Shown: positions 19,869-32,074, counted from the first letter of the stretch. The stretch: DNA of 64,000 nt from Prorocentrum cordatum (GCA_963575745.1 CAUYUJ010018621.1:5001-69000); one strand, 5' to 3'. The notes: generated from the sequence alone by a model not told the origin. Program-made: numbers and translations.

Positions 19869-20519
19869 TGAACCCTGGCAGCACGCGGCCCCGCCGGCGA
19901 CACCCGCCGGCACTCCTGGCCGACGCCGCGCGCCGCCCGCGGCCGCGGGCGCGGTCACGCGCCGCCCAGGCCGAGCTGCGGGGCGGCGCGGCGGCGGTGA
20001 CGACGAGGGCGACGGCGACGGCGGCGGCGGCGGCGGCCGCGACAACGACGCCAGGGACCCTCGTAGAGCTCTAAGCACGCGAAGAAGTGCTCAGATCATG
20101 AGAAGAAAGCTTCCTCGAAACTCAGCTTGGAAACTCGCAACATGCATTTTTTGGGGTCATACGAAGTCGGTTCCCCCACGTCTTTTACAAGTAATATTGT
20201 AGCTACGGGCCTGGGGATTTGACAGAGCGAAGCCGACGACGGCGAACGCCCAGCTGAGGCGGTGCGGGGGGGATCGCCGTCGTCGGGTGCGTCGTCGGCG
20301 TCGTCGTCGTGGTCATCGGCGGTTCCTCGTCGGCGGCGTCGTCGTCGGCGTCGTCGTCGGCAACGTCGTCCTAGATCGTCTCCGATCCGCCCCCTGGGGT
20401 GGAGGGAGCAAGGAGGGGAGGGAGGATGGGTGAAGGGGAGGGGGAAGGGGGATGGGTGAAGGGGAAGGGGAGGGAGGGGGAAGGAGCGGGGCAGGGATGA
20501 GCGGTCTATACAATTAAAA
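19869..20519. other. GC-rich spacer with (GTC)n and (GGA)n; no gene
   Basis: GGCGACGGCGGC at 20000-20040, (GTC)n at 20280-20375 and GGGAAGGGGGATGG at 20400-20500. No recognisable coding sequence. Confidence 0.6.
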
Positions 20520-20655
20520 CGGGTAATGAGGATGCGCGATAAGGATGGAAGCCTCTTGGACGTTCGTGTTCAAGTTCTTTTTTGTTTTTCGAACGCGGCG
20601 GGCCATCGAAAACGGTCAAGGATGGAACGAGGAGGGAAGGATGCAAGGGTCCGCT
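20520..20655 (+). repeat. Dispersed repeat D, copy 1
   Basis: GAGGATGCGCGATRAGGATG, CGGCG/GGGCGCGGCCA and GGATGGAMCGAGGAGG..GGTGCAAGGGT occur in the same order at 57055-57175. Confidence 0.6.
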
Positions 20656-20867
20656 TATCATCGTTATCGGCTATATGTCAATACGTAGATATGTATATGT
20701 ATATTTCGATATGTACATATGTTGATTTACATATTATCTCTCTATGTATACACATTATGTACGTATGTATGTCGGCCCCGAGGCGCAAGGCTGCGAAGGT
20801 ATGTGCGTGCGGTCTGATGTCGTGTTTTTATGTGTTGCCATTTGTTGTTTGGCCTTTTGTCTCTCCA
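20656..20867. repeat. AT-rich ATGTATAT-type simple sequence
   Basis: Degenerate ATATGTA/ACATAT run (20675-20790), then GC-richer spacer. No gene. Confidence 0.7.
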
Positions 20868-21060
20868 GTCTGAAAGGGCCCCAGGACACACAAATAAATA
20901 CACACAAATAACCAGATTCCCCATATTTTCATACATATTCTGAGCTTTTGTCTTCCCCCCCACTTTCCATATTTTCCCATATGTTCCTGGGGATCGACGA
21001 TTCATTGTGTCTGTGTTTTTTCCTCTCCTGTTTCCTGCCTCCTGCTTACTGTCCGATAGG
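20868..21060 (+). repeat. Dispersed repeat C, copy 1
   Basis: Begins TCTGAAAGGGCCCCAGGACA and carries CACACAAATA, CCCCATATTTT, CCCACTTTCCATATTTTCCC, CTGGGGATCGACGAT and TGTGTCTGTGTTTTTTCC. The order is shared with 22895-23062 and 55150-55340. Confidence 0.75.
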
Positions 21061-21150
21061 GGGCCCCGCCGCCTCACCGAACAGCCAACGGGGGGGGGAA
21101 CCTCCAATCCAGGCTGCTCCGGGCCACCCCAGGATTTTCATCAAGAAGTC

Positions 21151-21319
21151 AGGCGAAGGCTGGCAATTCCGTGGCTGCTAAAACGGAGCTCCGGGAACTT
21201 ATTTTTTCTTCCAGGAGGCAGCCCATTTACTATGTAGCGCGCTGAGTTTTATTCCGGGAATTTGGTTTTTTTCTTCTGGGACAACTGTTTTAGCAACCAC
21301 GGATTTGCCAGCCCTCGCC
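21151..21319. mobile_element. MITE-like TIR element (169 bp)
   Basis: The ends AGGCGAAGGCTGGCAATTCC and, reversed, GGGCGAGGGCTGGCAAATCC continue through GTGGYTGCTAAAAC: about 32 bp with 3-4 mismatches. No target duplication is obvious. Single copy in the window. Confidence 0.75.
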
Positions 21320-21399
21320 CAGCTTCCGACTCATGGTGATGCCACCGCGCTGCCAGAACGGCACGAGAGGCCTCCAAGATTGCCCGACGAGGCTCTGAA

Positions 21400-22015
21400 G
21401 AGAGCCTCAGGAGACCAACGCGGCCCAAAATGGCCCCAAGATGTCCCACGATGGCCCCAAGACGACCCAAGATGCTCCCAAGACGGCCCAAGAAGCCTCC
21501 AAGAGGCCTCCCAAAAGGGCCCCACGAAGAAAAAAACAACGATTTTCCTAACGTTTTTGAAGGTTTTTGGCCTTCTCGCGTTTTCGGCTTTCCGACGCTC
21601 CGAGACTGACCAAAAGGTTCCCAAAATCGCCCCACGACGGCCCTAGAAGCCCCCATGACAGCCCAAGAGGCCCCCAAGACGGCCCTAAGACGGTCCAAGA
21701 GGACCTCATGACGGTCCAAGAGGCGCCCAGACGGCCCAAAAGGGTCCCAAGACGATCCCAAGAGAGGCCCAAGAGGGAATCCACGAACCGAAAACTCGAC
21801 CTTTCCGCCCCGAGAGGGCCCCGGGAGGCCCTCAAGCTGGTCCCAAGAGGCCCCCAAGAGGCCCCCAAGAGGCCCCAAGGAGACCCCGAAAAGACCCAAA
21901 CTATTGTTTCCAAGAAGCCCCAACGAGACCCCCAAGAGGCTCCACGGAGACCCCCCAGAGGCCCCCAAGAGGCCCCAAGGAGACCCCCAAGAGGAGACCC
22001 CCGCGCAGCCGCCCG
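21400..22015 (+). repeat. GGCCCCAAGA minisatellite, locus 3
   Basis: Continuous 10-12 bp units (GGCCCCAAGA, GGTCCAAGAG), interrupted at 21530-21610 by an A/T-richer island similar to that in locus 2. Confidence 0.8.
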
Positions 22016-22049
22016 CACTAGTAGTAGGGGGGCTGCCGGCAGAGGGCGC

Positions 22050-22173
22050 AGGCCTCTTATATGCTTATCCCTATGAGCATATGCCTATGCATATACATAA
22101 ACATATGCATGTAGCTTTACAAATACATTTACACATACATACGCACATTTATATATTTATATACATATACATA

Positions 22174-22222
<49 letters not shown>

Positions 22223-22335
22223 GTATATATAAATACATATAAACGAATAGATGTACATATATATATGCCGAAACCCAGACATAAACATATACATATACTC
22301 ATACACACATCGTGTAAGTCCGTATATACATGTGT
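22050..22335. repeat. AT-rich (ACATAT)n / (TA)n microsatellite
   Basis: CATATACATA units grading into pure (AT)n at 22175-22216. No gene. Confidence 0.85.
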
Positions 22336-22720
22336 GTGTGCTAGCCAGAGTGGATCCCAAACAATGATTTATTGCAGACTACGCATTGCGATCAAGGTGG
22401 TGCAATCAATATAGCGATATCTAGATGGTGCAAGCCATGTGGCGCAATCTATATGGTGGAAAGCAATGCAATGCAAAACGATGCAAAACAGTGCGCAGCA
22501 ATGCACAACAATGCAATGCAATGCAATGCGCTGCAAACCAAGCAGTGCAAAACAATGCAAAAAAACAATGCACAATGCAGCGCGAAGCACTTCAAATCAA
22601 CGCACAACACGGCAAAACCAAACAATGCGACGCAAAACCATGCAAAGCAGTGCGAGCAAATGTAAAGCAGTGCAAGACGACGCGGCGACGGGCGGCGACG
22701 AGCCAACCGGGCCGCCACCA
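22336..22720 (+). repeat. Degenerate ATGCAAAAC / AATGC repeat
   Basis: Units of roughly 8-11 bp (AATGCAATGC, AAACAATGCA, GCAGTGC) fill 22440-22680. No gene. Confidence 0.7.
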
Positions 22721-22894
22721 GGGCCCAGCTGCGATGGCGGCGACGGGCGGCGCCGAGCTGTCGAGACCACCGCCGCGGCCCAGTTGCCCTCAAACAGAAG
22801 TCAGAACCCCTAAGTGCAAGCACTGCTTGGGGGAGACATGCATAAACGCAACGGTGCCCTGAGACTCGAGTTGGAGTGTCATCAGGTCCTCGGC

Positions 22895-23062
22895 CTAATC
22901 TGAAGGGGATCAGGGACACGCAAATACATGCGCACAAATCCCAGGTTTCTCCTATGCCATCCCACATATTCTGGGTCTTCGCCTTCCACCCCCACTTCCC
23001 ATCTGCTCCCGAAGCTCCCTGGGGATCGGCAATGAATTGTGCATGTGTGTTTCCCCCTCATG
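22895..23062 (+). repeat. Dispersed repeat C, copy 2
   Basis: AATCTGAAGGGGATCAGGGA, ACGCAAATACATGCGCACAA, CACCCCCACTTCCCAT and CCCTGGGGATCGGCAATGAA align with copies 1 and 3. It is more diverged. 22721-22894 shows no gene. Confidence 0.7.
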
Positions 23063-23084
23063 GTCATCCCGCAAGCCTCAGTCC

Positions 23085-23835
23085 TCGGCGCTTAGGACCC
23101 CTCCAAGGGGCCCAGACCCCCCTGTCCACGAACTCTTCCGAAGGCCCCCCACGCGACGCCCCGCGCGGGCGGAGAGTGCTGCCGCAGGAGTTCTGTTCGG
23201 GCCCGCGAGGGCCCCAAGACGGGCCAATCCTCCTCCTCCTCCTCCTCCTCCTCCTATGAGCGCCCCGAGATATCCCCGAGAAGGTGCAACGGAGGTTCCG
23301 AATCGCCGCGCGATCGGCCCAAGACGCCCCATAGGAGCCCCAACGCGGCCCAAGAAGCCTTCGCGGCGGCCAAAGGGGGCCCCGAGAGCCTTCCCACCAG
23401 GGCCCCGAAAGGCCAAAACCGCTGCTGTTCATTCGGTCGTTCACTTTTTTGAAGGGGGGGGGGGGGGGGTTCAACCGCTTCTGACGCTCCAAGACGGCCC
23501 AAGAGGCCCCGAATACCGCCCCAACAGGCCCCCGAAGAGGGCCCCACGGACAGCCCAAGAGGGCCCCAATGCGGCCCTGGAGGCGCCCGAGACAGCCCAG
23601 GGGAACTGGAAAGGCAGCCCTGAGAAAGGCCCAAGAGGGGTGGGGCACGAACCGAGCATCCGAGCCCCCCGCTCCAGAAAGCCCCCAGGATGCCCAACGA
23701 AGGCCTCGAGGGGCCACGAGACGCCCCCAACGCGCCTCTAAAACGCCCCCAAACGGCCCCCCACGTGCATCAGAACGGGCCCCAGCAGGCCCCCGGGAGG
23801 CCTCCCACGACATCCCAGGGAACATCCTGGAGCCA
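23085..23835 (+). repeat. GGCCCCAAGA minisatellite, locus 4
   Basis: Units such as GGCCCAAGAGG and GGCCCCCGAAG, with a short (CCT)n at 23228-23256 and a G13 run at 23453-23468. Confidence 0.7.
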
Positions 23836-23869
23836 GCGCAAGCGCGGTGGCGGGATGGACTGACAGCCT

Positions 23870-24396
23870 TCACGCACGCACGCGCACACGATTATATACA
23901 CACATACATATATGTATACATACATATGTGTATATATATGTGTGTAGCCATCTATATCTGCGTACGCACGCGCAGGTATACGCGCACGCGCGCAGACCCG
24001 CATTACATCGTACGACGTTGCACGATGCTACACTACAGCGCATTGGCTTAATTCGCCTTATACTATGTTGCATTCCATTCCGTACGCACAAATGCAAACG
24101 CACACGCACATCTACATCAATACCGACACGCACGCATGCACACACGTACATACATACACACATACATACATGCATGCATATCCACATACATGTATACATG
24201 CATGCATGCATCCATACATACATTCACAAGTATGTGTGTATACATATATAGATGCTTGTCCCCCCCCCCCCCCCCCCCCCCCCCCCACCCCACCCCACCC
24301 CGCCCACCCACCCCCCGCCCCGCCCCCCACCCCCCCACCCACCCACCCACCCACCCACCCCACCCCACACCCCCACCCCCACCCACCACACACAAC

Positions 24397-24447
<51 letters not shown>

Positions 24448-24475
24448 GCACGCACACACACATGATCATACATAT
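23870..24475 (+). repeat. (ACGC)n, (TACA)n, poly-C, (CCCA)n and (CA)n tracts
   Basis: Successive simple sequences. The near-homopolymer C run at 24260-24290 and the CCCACC run to 24390 are likely sequencing or assembly weak points. No gene. Confidence 0.85.
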
Positions 24476-25039
24476 TATCCCCTCCCTCATCTGCTCCCTG
24501 CTCTCCGTCGCACTTCCTCATCCTCTTATCCTCCTTCAGCGGGGTGCGTTTGGGCCTGTCCCGTCAGCTGCTCCTCTCCTTGGGCGGCAAGGACAAAACG
24601 ATCTCGAGTGATCGACGTAATATGTTCTCTCGGTTGCAAGCTTGCTTTCAGTCACTGCCTTGATGAGCGTGCCATCCATCCATCCATCAGCGGGGCAGTG
24701 CAACCTCGGGCTGAGGGCGGCGGCGGGGCACTGCAACCTCGGGCTGAGGGCGGCACGCTTTTTAGTATTCTCTCGCGCTGGATCCCCGTCCCTCTGCACC
24801 CTCAGGAGGGGAATGATGGTGAGGAGGAGAGGGATCAGGAGAGTGAAGAACTCGATAATATGAACGAGGAGGAAGAGGAGCTAGATAAGACGAGTGCGAT
24901 CCCGACGATGATAACGAGGATGTTGATGACGATGAAGATGATGACGATGATGATGCTGCTGATGATGACGATGCGATGATGATGATGATGAGCAGGACTG
25001 CAGAGGATGAGGAACTGAACACGCTGAGAAAGGGATCCT
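24476..25039. other. No gene recognised; short tandem duplication
   Basis: GGGGCAGTGCAACCTCGGGC..GGGCGG is present twice (24691 and 24724). A GAT/GAGGA-rich stretch runs 24815-25000. No domain is seen in any frame. Confidence 0.5.
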
Positions 25040-26765
25040 TTCGCACAGGCTCCCAATAGGAACCCATTGTGCACAGGCTTTCAACAGGAATCCGTGTGCA
25101 CAGGCTCTCAATAGGAAGCAATTTGTATTGCGTTTCGATGATATTCTTTTTGTATTCGCTTTCAATAGGAATCCTTTCTGCAGAGGCTCTCACTAGGAAT
25201 CCTTGTGTAGAGGCTTTCACTAGGAATTGTTTTGAAGAGGCTCTGACTAAGAATCCTTTTGTAGAGGCTCTCAGTGAGAATCCTCTTGTGGAGGCTATCA
25301 ACAGGAATCAGTTTGCACCGGCTCTCAATAGTAATGCAGTAGTCTTGTGTTTCAGTCGGGATCCTTTTTGTATTGGCTCTCACTAGGATTTTTTTTTTGT
25401 AGAGGCTCTCAATGGGAATCCTTTCGAAGAGGCTCTCAATAGGAATCGTTTTGTGAGGCTCTCACTAGGAATCATTTTGTAGAGGCTCTCACTAGGATTC
25501 CTTTTGTGGAGGCTCTCAGTAGGAATCCTTCTGTAGAGGCTCTCAATGAGAATTTGCTCGTCGAGGCTGTCAACATGAATGGTTTTGCACAGGCTTTCAA
25601 TAGGAAACCATTTGTACTGCGTTTCAATAATAATCCTTTTGTATGGGCTTTTGATAAGAATCCTTTTTGTAAGAGGCTCTCATTCGGAATCCTTGTGTAG
25701 AGGCTTTCAACAGGAATCATTGTGTAGAGACTCTAAATGGGAATCTTGTCGTGGAGGGTCTGAACGGGAATACTTTTGCACAGGCTTTCAACAGGAAGCC
25801 ATGTGTATTGACTTCCAATAGTATTCATTTTGCATTGGTTTTCAATAGGAATCCTTTTTGTAGAGGCTCTCAATAGGAATCGTTTTGTAAAGGCTTTCAA
25901 AAGGAATCCTTTTCGTAGAGGCTCTGACTAGGAATCCTTTTTGTCGAGGCTCTCAATGGGATTTTTGTGTGGAGGCTCTCAACAGGAATCCTTTGCACAG
26001 GCTCTCAATAGGAATACATGTGTATTGGGTTTCAATGGGGATCCTTTTGTAAAGGCTTTCAATCGGATCCTTTCGTCGAGGCTCTCAACAGGAAGCCTTT
26101 CGCACAGGCTCCCAAGAGAAATCCATGTGTATTGGGTTTCAATGAAGCATCCTTTTTGTAGAGGCTTTCAACCGGAATTCTTTTTATATAGGCTCTCAAT
26201 AGGAATCAGGCTGTAGAGGCTCTCAATAGGAAGCCATGCGCACTGCGTTACAATAATAATCATTTTGTATGGGTTTTCAGTAGGAATCCTTTTTGTAGAG
26301 GCTCTCAATCGGAATCCTTGTGTAAAGGCTTTCAATCGGAATCTTGTTGTGAAGGCTTTCGATCGGAATCCTTTTCGTAGAGGCTCTGAATAGGAATCAT
26401 TTTGTCGAGGCTCTCAGCAGAAATCCTTTTGCACAGGCTTTCAATAGGAATCCATATGTATTGGGTTTCAATGGGACTCGTTTGGTATTGGCTTTGAATC
26501 GGAATCCTGTTCGTTGAGGCTCTCAATAGGAATCATGCTGTAGAGGCTTTCACTAGGAATCGTTTTGTAGAGGCTCTCCAAAGGAATCCTTTTGTAGAGG
26601 CTCTCAATAGGAATCCTTTTGCAGAGGCTCTCACTAGGAATCCTTTTGTTGAGGCTCTCAATAGGAATCCTTGTGTGGAGGCTCTCACTAGGAATCCTTT
26701 TGTAGAGGCTCTCAATCGTAATCCGTGTGTAAAGGCTCTCAAAAGGAATCATGCTGTAGAGGCCA
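25040..26765 (+). repeat. 27-bp minisatellite, about 60 units
   Basis: Unit GTAGAGGCTCTCAATAGGAA plus TCCTTTT, usually 27 bp and sometimes 28. Frames on either strand give a 9-residue repeat (KGFLLRAST on the minus strand) but are broken wherever a 28-bp unit occurs, so coding is unlikely. Confidence 0.9.
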
Positions 26766-27451
26766 GCGCGACATGAAAAAATAAAAACAAACACAAGGAA
26801 ATACAAACCAAACCAAAGACGCCAAAGCCTCAAGACTGGAAAACTAAAAAGCCGTCTTGCAAGCCGTCTTGCCCGCTAAACGGTCGATGCCGACCACCCA
26901 CCCGAAGGGCTTGCGCGATGAGACAGAACGCCGTTCCGAAAGTACAGTGAAACAGTAACTGCGACAGGAGGAGGACGAGGAGGAGGAGGAGGACGGGGAG
27001 GGGGGAGGAGGGGGAGGAGGGAGAGGAGGGGGAGGAGGAGGGGGAGGGGGGAGGGGGGAGAGGGCGAGGAGGGGGAGGGGGGGAGGCGGAGTGGGGAGGG
27101 AGTCAGCGAAAACGCTTAAGAGAACCAACATATCCCCCCCCCCAAAAAAAAAAAGAAAACTATGCTTTCGGGCGAACTTCTGGGGAGGGGGGGGGAAGGT
27201 TCTCCCGAAATCATAGTTGTTTCGTTTGGTTTGTTTTGTGTGGTTTCTTTGCTTTTTTGTTAGTTTGGTTTTTCCTAAGGGGTTCGCTATTTTTCGCAAT
27301 GCCGATCATTTCTCGAAAGGTCTTCGAAGGCGTTCGAAGAGGGGGGAGGAGGAGGAAGGAGGATGAGGAGGAGGAGGAGGAGGAGGAGCGAGCGACGACG
27401 AGCAAAGAAGAAAAATAAGAAAAACATGTATGACCAGGTGGGGGGAGGCTA

Positions 27452-27498
<47 letters not shown>

Positions 27499-28135
27499 TA
27501 TAATATATATATACATATATATATATATATACATATATACATAGACACATGCATACAGCCATACATACATGTATGTAGGTAAACGTATGTAGGTAAATGT
27601 ACATGTATGTGTGCATACCTACCTGCGTACCTATTGACCTACGTACATACAGACATACACAGATGCATAGATACCTACATACATATCTGTGTATACATGC
27701 ACTAGTATAAGTATGTGTGTATATACATGTGTGCATGTAGTGAGAGAAACAACAAGGGAGCGAGATAGAGAGAGAGGGAGAGAGAAAGAGAGAGAGAGAG
27801 AGAAGGAGAGACGGAGAGAGAGAGGGAGATCTATATGCATACACATACACGCACACAGAGATAGGGAGATAGGGAACACAACAAAGCAATACAACGAGAG
27901 AGAGCGAGAAAAAAAGAGACAGAGAGAGAGAGCGAATGAGAGAGAGGGGTAAACAAATGAAACATCATAATCAAGGAACTAATAATTCAGATGCCAGGTC
28001 GAAGGAAACACCGGGCCCCTCCTGCTCCCGCCCTCGCCCCAAAAACGTAAGAACCAATGCTGGGGCAACTTGGGCTTGGGACTGGCGCGTGTCCCCACCA
28101 ATCGAGCAGGTGTTGGCGCGCGGTCCCCTTTCCTA
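26766..28135. other. Spacer of simple sequences; no gene
   Basis: (GGA)n at 26970-27110, a C9/A11 run at 27137-27160, GGA at 27340-27390, (TA)n at 27452-27535, TACATA-type to 27730 and (GA)n at 27745-27955. 27960-28135 is non-repetitive, with nothing recognised. Confidence 0.6.
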
Positions 28136-28331
28136 GAAGAAGAAGAAACGCTATGAACTTAAACTTTTGGCGCTCCGCGCGAATTTCTTGGATCCTCGCT
28201 GGACCCCCCTCAATGGCGCGCGGAGCGCGCCAGGGGCGGCGCCAGAGGCGCTGACAGGGGGGTCCCGGCGCGGATCAAAGAAATCCGCGCGGAGCGCCAA
28301 ACATTTATGGTTGTAGCGTATTTCCCTCTTC
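28136..28331. mobile_element. MITE-like element of the I-3 family
   Basis: Inverted arms of about 65 bp, inward from GAAGARGRRGAAAYGCTA through TTTGGCGCTCCGCGCG and ATTTCTTGGATC, with a core TGGCGCGCGGAGCGCGCCAG. The arm motif GCGCGGATTTCTYGGATC and the core are shared with the element inside the discoidin-collagen gene. Not obviously inside a gene here. Confidence 0.75.
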
Positions 28332-28458
28332 GATTTCCGACGGATGCAAAGGCAAAGCTGACTAAATGCAGGTCCTCGCTATCGTGCCTGGGCCTGTTGC
28401 GCTTGCTTCCGCTGCAATCCTCTCCCTGCACGGTTTCCCCCAGGGCCGTAGGCGACCC

Positions 28459-28525
28459 GAGGAGGAGGAGGAGGAGGAGGAGGAGGAGGAGGAGGAGGAG
28501 GAGGAGGAGGAGGAGGAGGAGGGGG
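28459..28525 (+). repeat. (GGA)n microsatellite
   Basis: Pure GAG repeat. Confidence 0.95.
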
Positions 28526-28765
28526 AGCGGGAGGGGGAGGGGGACAAGCTAGGTGCGCTCGCGTCATATCTGACATCCTACCCCTCCCTCCCATCCCTTA
28601 CCATGGCGTAGATCCCCTCTCTACTCGCACAGTCGGATGTCGAGCAGGGCAATGATCCCGAAAGGGTACGCCATGCATTGTAGAGCACGGCATGGCATGG
28701 CGTAGAAGAGCACCGCAAAGCGTAATATCACCCTCGCATTGCATTGCATGCCGTGGCATGGCACG

Positions 28766-28965
28766 GGAAATGACGCCAGCGCTGCAGCGGGAGCACGAGT
28801 CGGAACGAGCGGAAGCGCGGAAATGAGGCCAGCGCTGCAGCGGGAGCACGATTCGGAACGAGCGGAAGCACGGAAATGAGGCCAGCGCTGCAGCGGGAGC
28901 ACGATTCGGAACGAGCGGGGCCCGAAAATGAGGCCGGCGCCTCAGCGAGAGCAGCATTTTGCATT
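28766..28965 (+). repeat. 53-bp tandem repeat, four units
   Basis: GAGGCCAGCGCTGCAGCGGG with CACGATTCGGAACGAGCGG recurs at 28775, 28828, 28881 and 28933. The preceding 28640-28760 has GGCATGGC-type repeats. No gene. Confidence 0.85.
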
Positions 28966-29079
28966 TTGGAAAAAATGCATGCGAAAACCCAACTCCGGGG
29001 AATCCTGTGTTTAAAAAAACAATACGCGGGGGGGGGCTAATACTTTCAAACCGTCATCAGGGGAATACTCATATTGGAA

Positions 29080-29530
29080 TTTGTGGAAGGAGTAGGAGAA
29101 TTGGAGGAGGGGAGGGGGAGGAGAAGGAGGAGGAAGGGGGAAGGAGGAGGAGGAAGGAGGAGGGTAGGGAAGGGGAGGAGGAGAAGGAGAAAGGAGGAGG
29201 AGGAGGAGTGGGGGAGAGAGGAGGAGAGGAGAAGGAGGAGGAGATGGGAGGGAGGAGGAAGAGGAGAGGAGGGGAGGAGAGGAGGAGGAGGAGGATGGGA
29301 GGAGGGGAAGGGAGGAGGAGGGGGACGGAGGGTGGGGAGGAGGAGATCGAGGAGGAGGAGGAGGAGGAGGAGGGGATGGAAGAGGACGGGGGAGGAGGAG
29401 GAGGAGGAGGAGGAGGAGGAGGAGGAGGAAATGAAGGAGGAGGAGGAGGAGGAAATGAAGGAGGAGGAGGAGGAGCAGGAGGAGGAGGAGGAGGAGATGA
29501 AGGAGGAGGAGGAGGAGGAGGATTTTTTGA
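29080..29530 (+). repeat. (GGA)n microsatellite; 3' flank of LINE-1
   Basis: Interrupted then pure GGA. Same polarity as 37431-37978 on the other side of LINE-1. Confidence 0.9.
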
Positions 29531-30109
29531 CCTCTACAGATCCACCGCATAGTGCAACCAGCTGGCAGGGCGGGACCTGCAAGCTGTGAAGAAAGAGGCA
29601 GTCAACTGTGCCAAAGTTAGACACAGTCGCCTGAGACCTCTTCCAAATCTTGACCCAGGCCAAAAGCCTGAATCATCAGCGCCAAAGAGTCAGCTCGAGG
29701 CCAAGGGCCACTCGACGGTGCCCAAGCACGATGTGCACCTGCCACAACATCTCTAAGAGAGGGGGCAGGCACACGTGACCACGGAGACCCCGAGCTGCAA
29801 GCGCAAAAACATCCAGCTGCAGGGAAACTGCAACTGGAACGCTATCTCGTACCGACTGCCTTCGGCTGTGCAAGAGGGACAACGGACGAGACAGCGCCCT
29901 GCCGCGAGGGCCGCGATAGCACCAAGTCGCGGAGGGCAGAGACTGTGGGACGCGCAACGCACACACGCACGAGAAGCACGCCCAACGCCATAAAAAGTGA
30001 TGTTGGGGCCCTGAACCCACGCTCAAGGCCACAGCAACACCAGCCGAGCCACGGTCAGGATGGAGTCATCCCCGTGCTCGGAACAGGAAGAGGTGCACCC
30101 AATATGTGC

Positions 30110-30510
30110 GCGCACCTTCCCCCAAAGATGGGGTGCCTGACACGCGTGCACGACGACGCACTCGCAACGAGAGAGCGAACAACCAGCCAAAGAAAAGATT
30201 CGACCACCCACAAAAGGACGACGAGCCCGCAGTCCCTGGTGCAGCCAGCGCCAGGACGACCGACGGACTCGCCCCAGATGTGGGGTAACGCACGGATGCC
30301 TGCCAAAAGGGTCAGTCGCATCGGGCCGAGCAGAAGAGAGAAAAGAGATGGCGTACCCTCGCCACAGGGAAAACTCGACCACCCACAAAAGGACGACGAG
30401 CCCGCAGCCCCCGGTGCAGCCAGCGCCAGGACGACCGACGGACTCGCCCCAGATGTGGGGTTGAGCACGGATGCCTGCCAAAGGGGTCAGTCGCATCGGG
30501 CCGTGCAAAC
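30110..30510 (+). repeat. 175-bp tandem repeat in the LINE-1 3' region
   Basis: CGACCACCCACAAAAGGACG starts at 30201 and 30376; GGTCAGTCGCATCGGGCC at 30309 and 30485. A diverged third unit precedes. It lies directly after the Cys module, as the 183-bp repeat does in LINE-3. Confidence 0.8.
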
Positions 30511-30659
30511 TATACGAAGACGGAATGGCGGCTCTGCGCCACAGAGAAATCAATCCGAGCTATCCGACTCGTCCTGGCGGCGTCTCGCCAGGAAGAAAGG
30601 CGTTAGATGTGGTCCCTGAGAGGGGGGCTGCGGGGCTGCGTCCTCGTCGGCCTCTAGCC

Positions 30660-32062
30660 GACTCCGCACGCATATGGCCCCTCTAGACGGGAGGAACTTG
30701 CTGCAGCAGTCAGATCGTCCTTGCCATCACAAGGACGGTGCACGCACTCCTCTTCCCCCCCGTCAGTCTCACCCACCGAGTCCCCGCCCACTCCAGACGG
30801 TCTATCGACGCCCTCAAAGACATACGAGTCGAAACAAGCCATACAGTTGCCAAGGTCGACTGTGGCCCGTTCTTTCCGCTTGAAGTAGTGAGGGTGGTCA
30901 CCGCGAAGCAGATGCCGCCAACCATATCTAGCAGCACGCGACGGCGGGGGAGCACATTTTCTGCCAAGGCCTCTGACTGATGCCCCTGAAGAGTAGCACT
31001 TGCAGCGTAGGCAGATGAACAGGACCGAGCCGTCGGAGCAATTGAAACCCACCGTGCGGTGGTCCAACGCTTGCTGCTTGGCAGCATGCAACTTGGAAAA
31101 GGCCACACATCGCCCTGGAGGCGGGCAACTCCCTGCCGCGCGGCGACCCAGTTGACAGGCAGCACACCTCCAAATGCCGCTCCATCGCTCCCAATGGAAC
31201 TCTCGCCCCAGGGGGGGGGGGGGGGGCTCGAAGAGGGAGCGAGCTCGGGTGGGGCGCACGGCACATCGAGGGGCAACTTCGGCCAGAGCGGCAGAAGGTT
31301 GGCAGCTATAATGCAATACGCACGGGCCGCAACCACCAGACGAGTCACTTCTTCCATCTCCTCAGGGGCAGACGGGTGGAGCAAAAGGTCGTGCTTGGCC
31401 CCAATGTCAGCATCTGAGCTCCCCTTGCGGAGAAACCTCTCGCGAGCAGAAAGGCCCTCCTCTTCCAGACTGAGGTGGGCCTTGACCTTCACAATGTCTT
31501 CTATAAGCTGGCCTTCATAGGAATTGGCCTGCAAGATCATGCCCGAATAGGCGCGCGTCCCCGAGTATCTTTCCGTCTCGGGGAGCCCGCTCTGATGCAC
31601 AACATTGGCACAATCGGAGTAGAGGACCGAAGGACAAATCATAAATTGGGCAACCACACACCTAGCTGAGAAGTCAGCGGCTTGTGGGGTCTGAGGGTAG
31701 TGGGCCCAGACAGGGCCTCGAACCTCTCCAAGGCACTCCCCATCGTCCGAATTCATTGAGACAGCCCAAGAGGCCCTCGAGAGCTCTCTGATGGGGTGGC
31801 GCTGGCAGGACCCGTCAATGAAGAGGTGACCCCACATTTCTCCATTGGCGGGGGCCCTAGGGTCCTCAGGGCTGATGAGCTCTTTGCAGTGCCAAATGTA
31901 CTGAAGGGAGTGCGTTCCCTCTTGGGCTGGCCTTGGGAGCCAGTCGGCGGGGCGGGCGAAAGCCCCTCGAGCGCATAGGCAGATATCCGCACTGCTGGCC
32001 TCAGTTGGCAGGGCCGCTAGGGCGTCAGCAGCAACAGAGGCGAAGACCAACTGAGCTCTCAA
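30660..32062 (-). pseudogene. LINE-1 ORF2 3' part: RNase H and C-terminal Cys module
   Basis: In frame with the RT above across a TAG at 32077-32075. RNase H motifs: LFIDGSCQRH (first Asp near 31816), ASWAVSM, VLYSDCANVV, IVKVKAHLS and GSSDADIGAKHD. The usual Glu is not evident (QAADFSARC in its place). After a frame change near 31250 come WRCAACQLGRRAAGSC and LFICLRCKCY..GLGRKCAPPP, the paired Cys motifs found also in LINE-3, then RHLLRGDHPHYF. Function would be template RNA removal; the Cys module may bind nucleic acid (inference). Confidence 0.8.
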
Positions 32063-32074
32063 CTCAGAGACCTC

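Noticed and set aside
20868-21060. Protein-like similarity between minus-strand frames of repeat C copies (PGxYGKIWxVGG)
   Set aside because: Explained by nucleotide identity of the repeat; frames are short and broken in copy 2.
21400-22015. GGCCCCAAGA arrays as tandem spliced-leader relicts
   Set aside because: The units resemble only the GGCTCAAG end; the CCGTAGCC and TTTT parts are absent.
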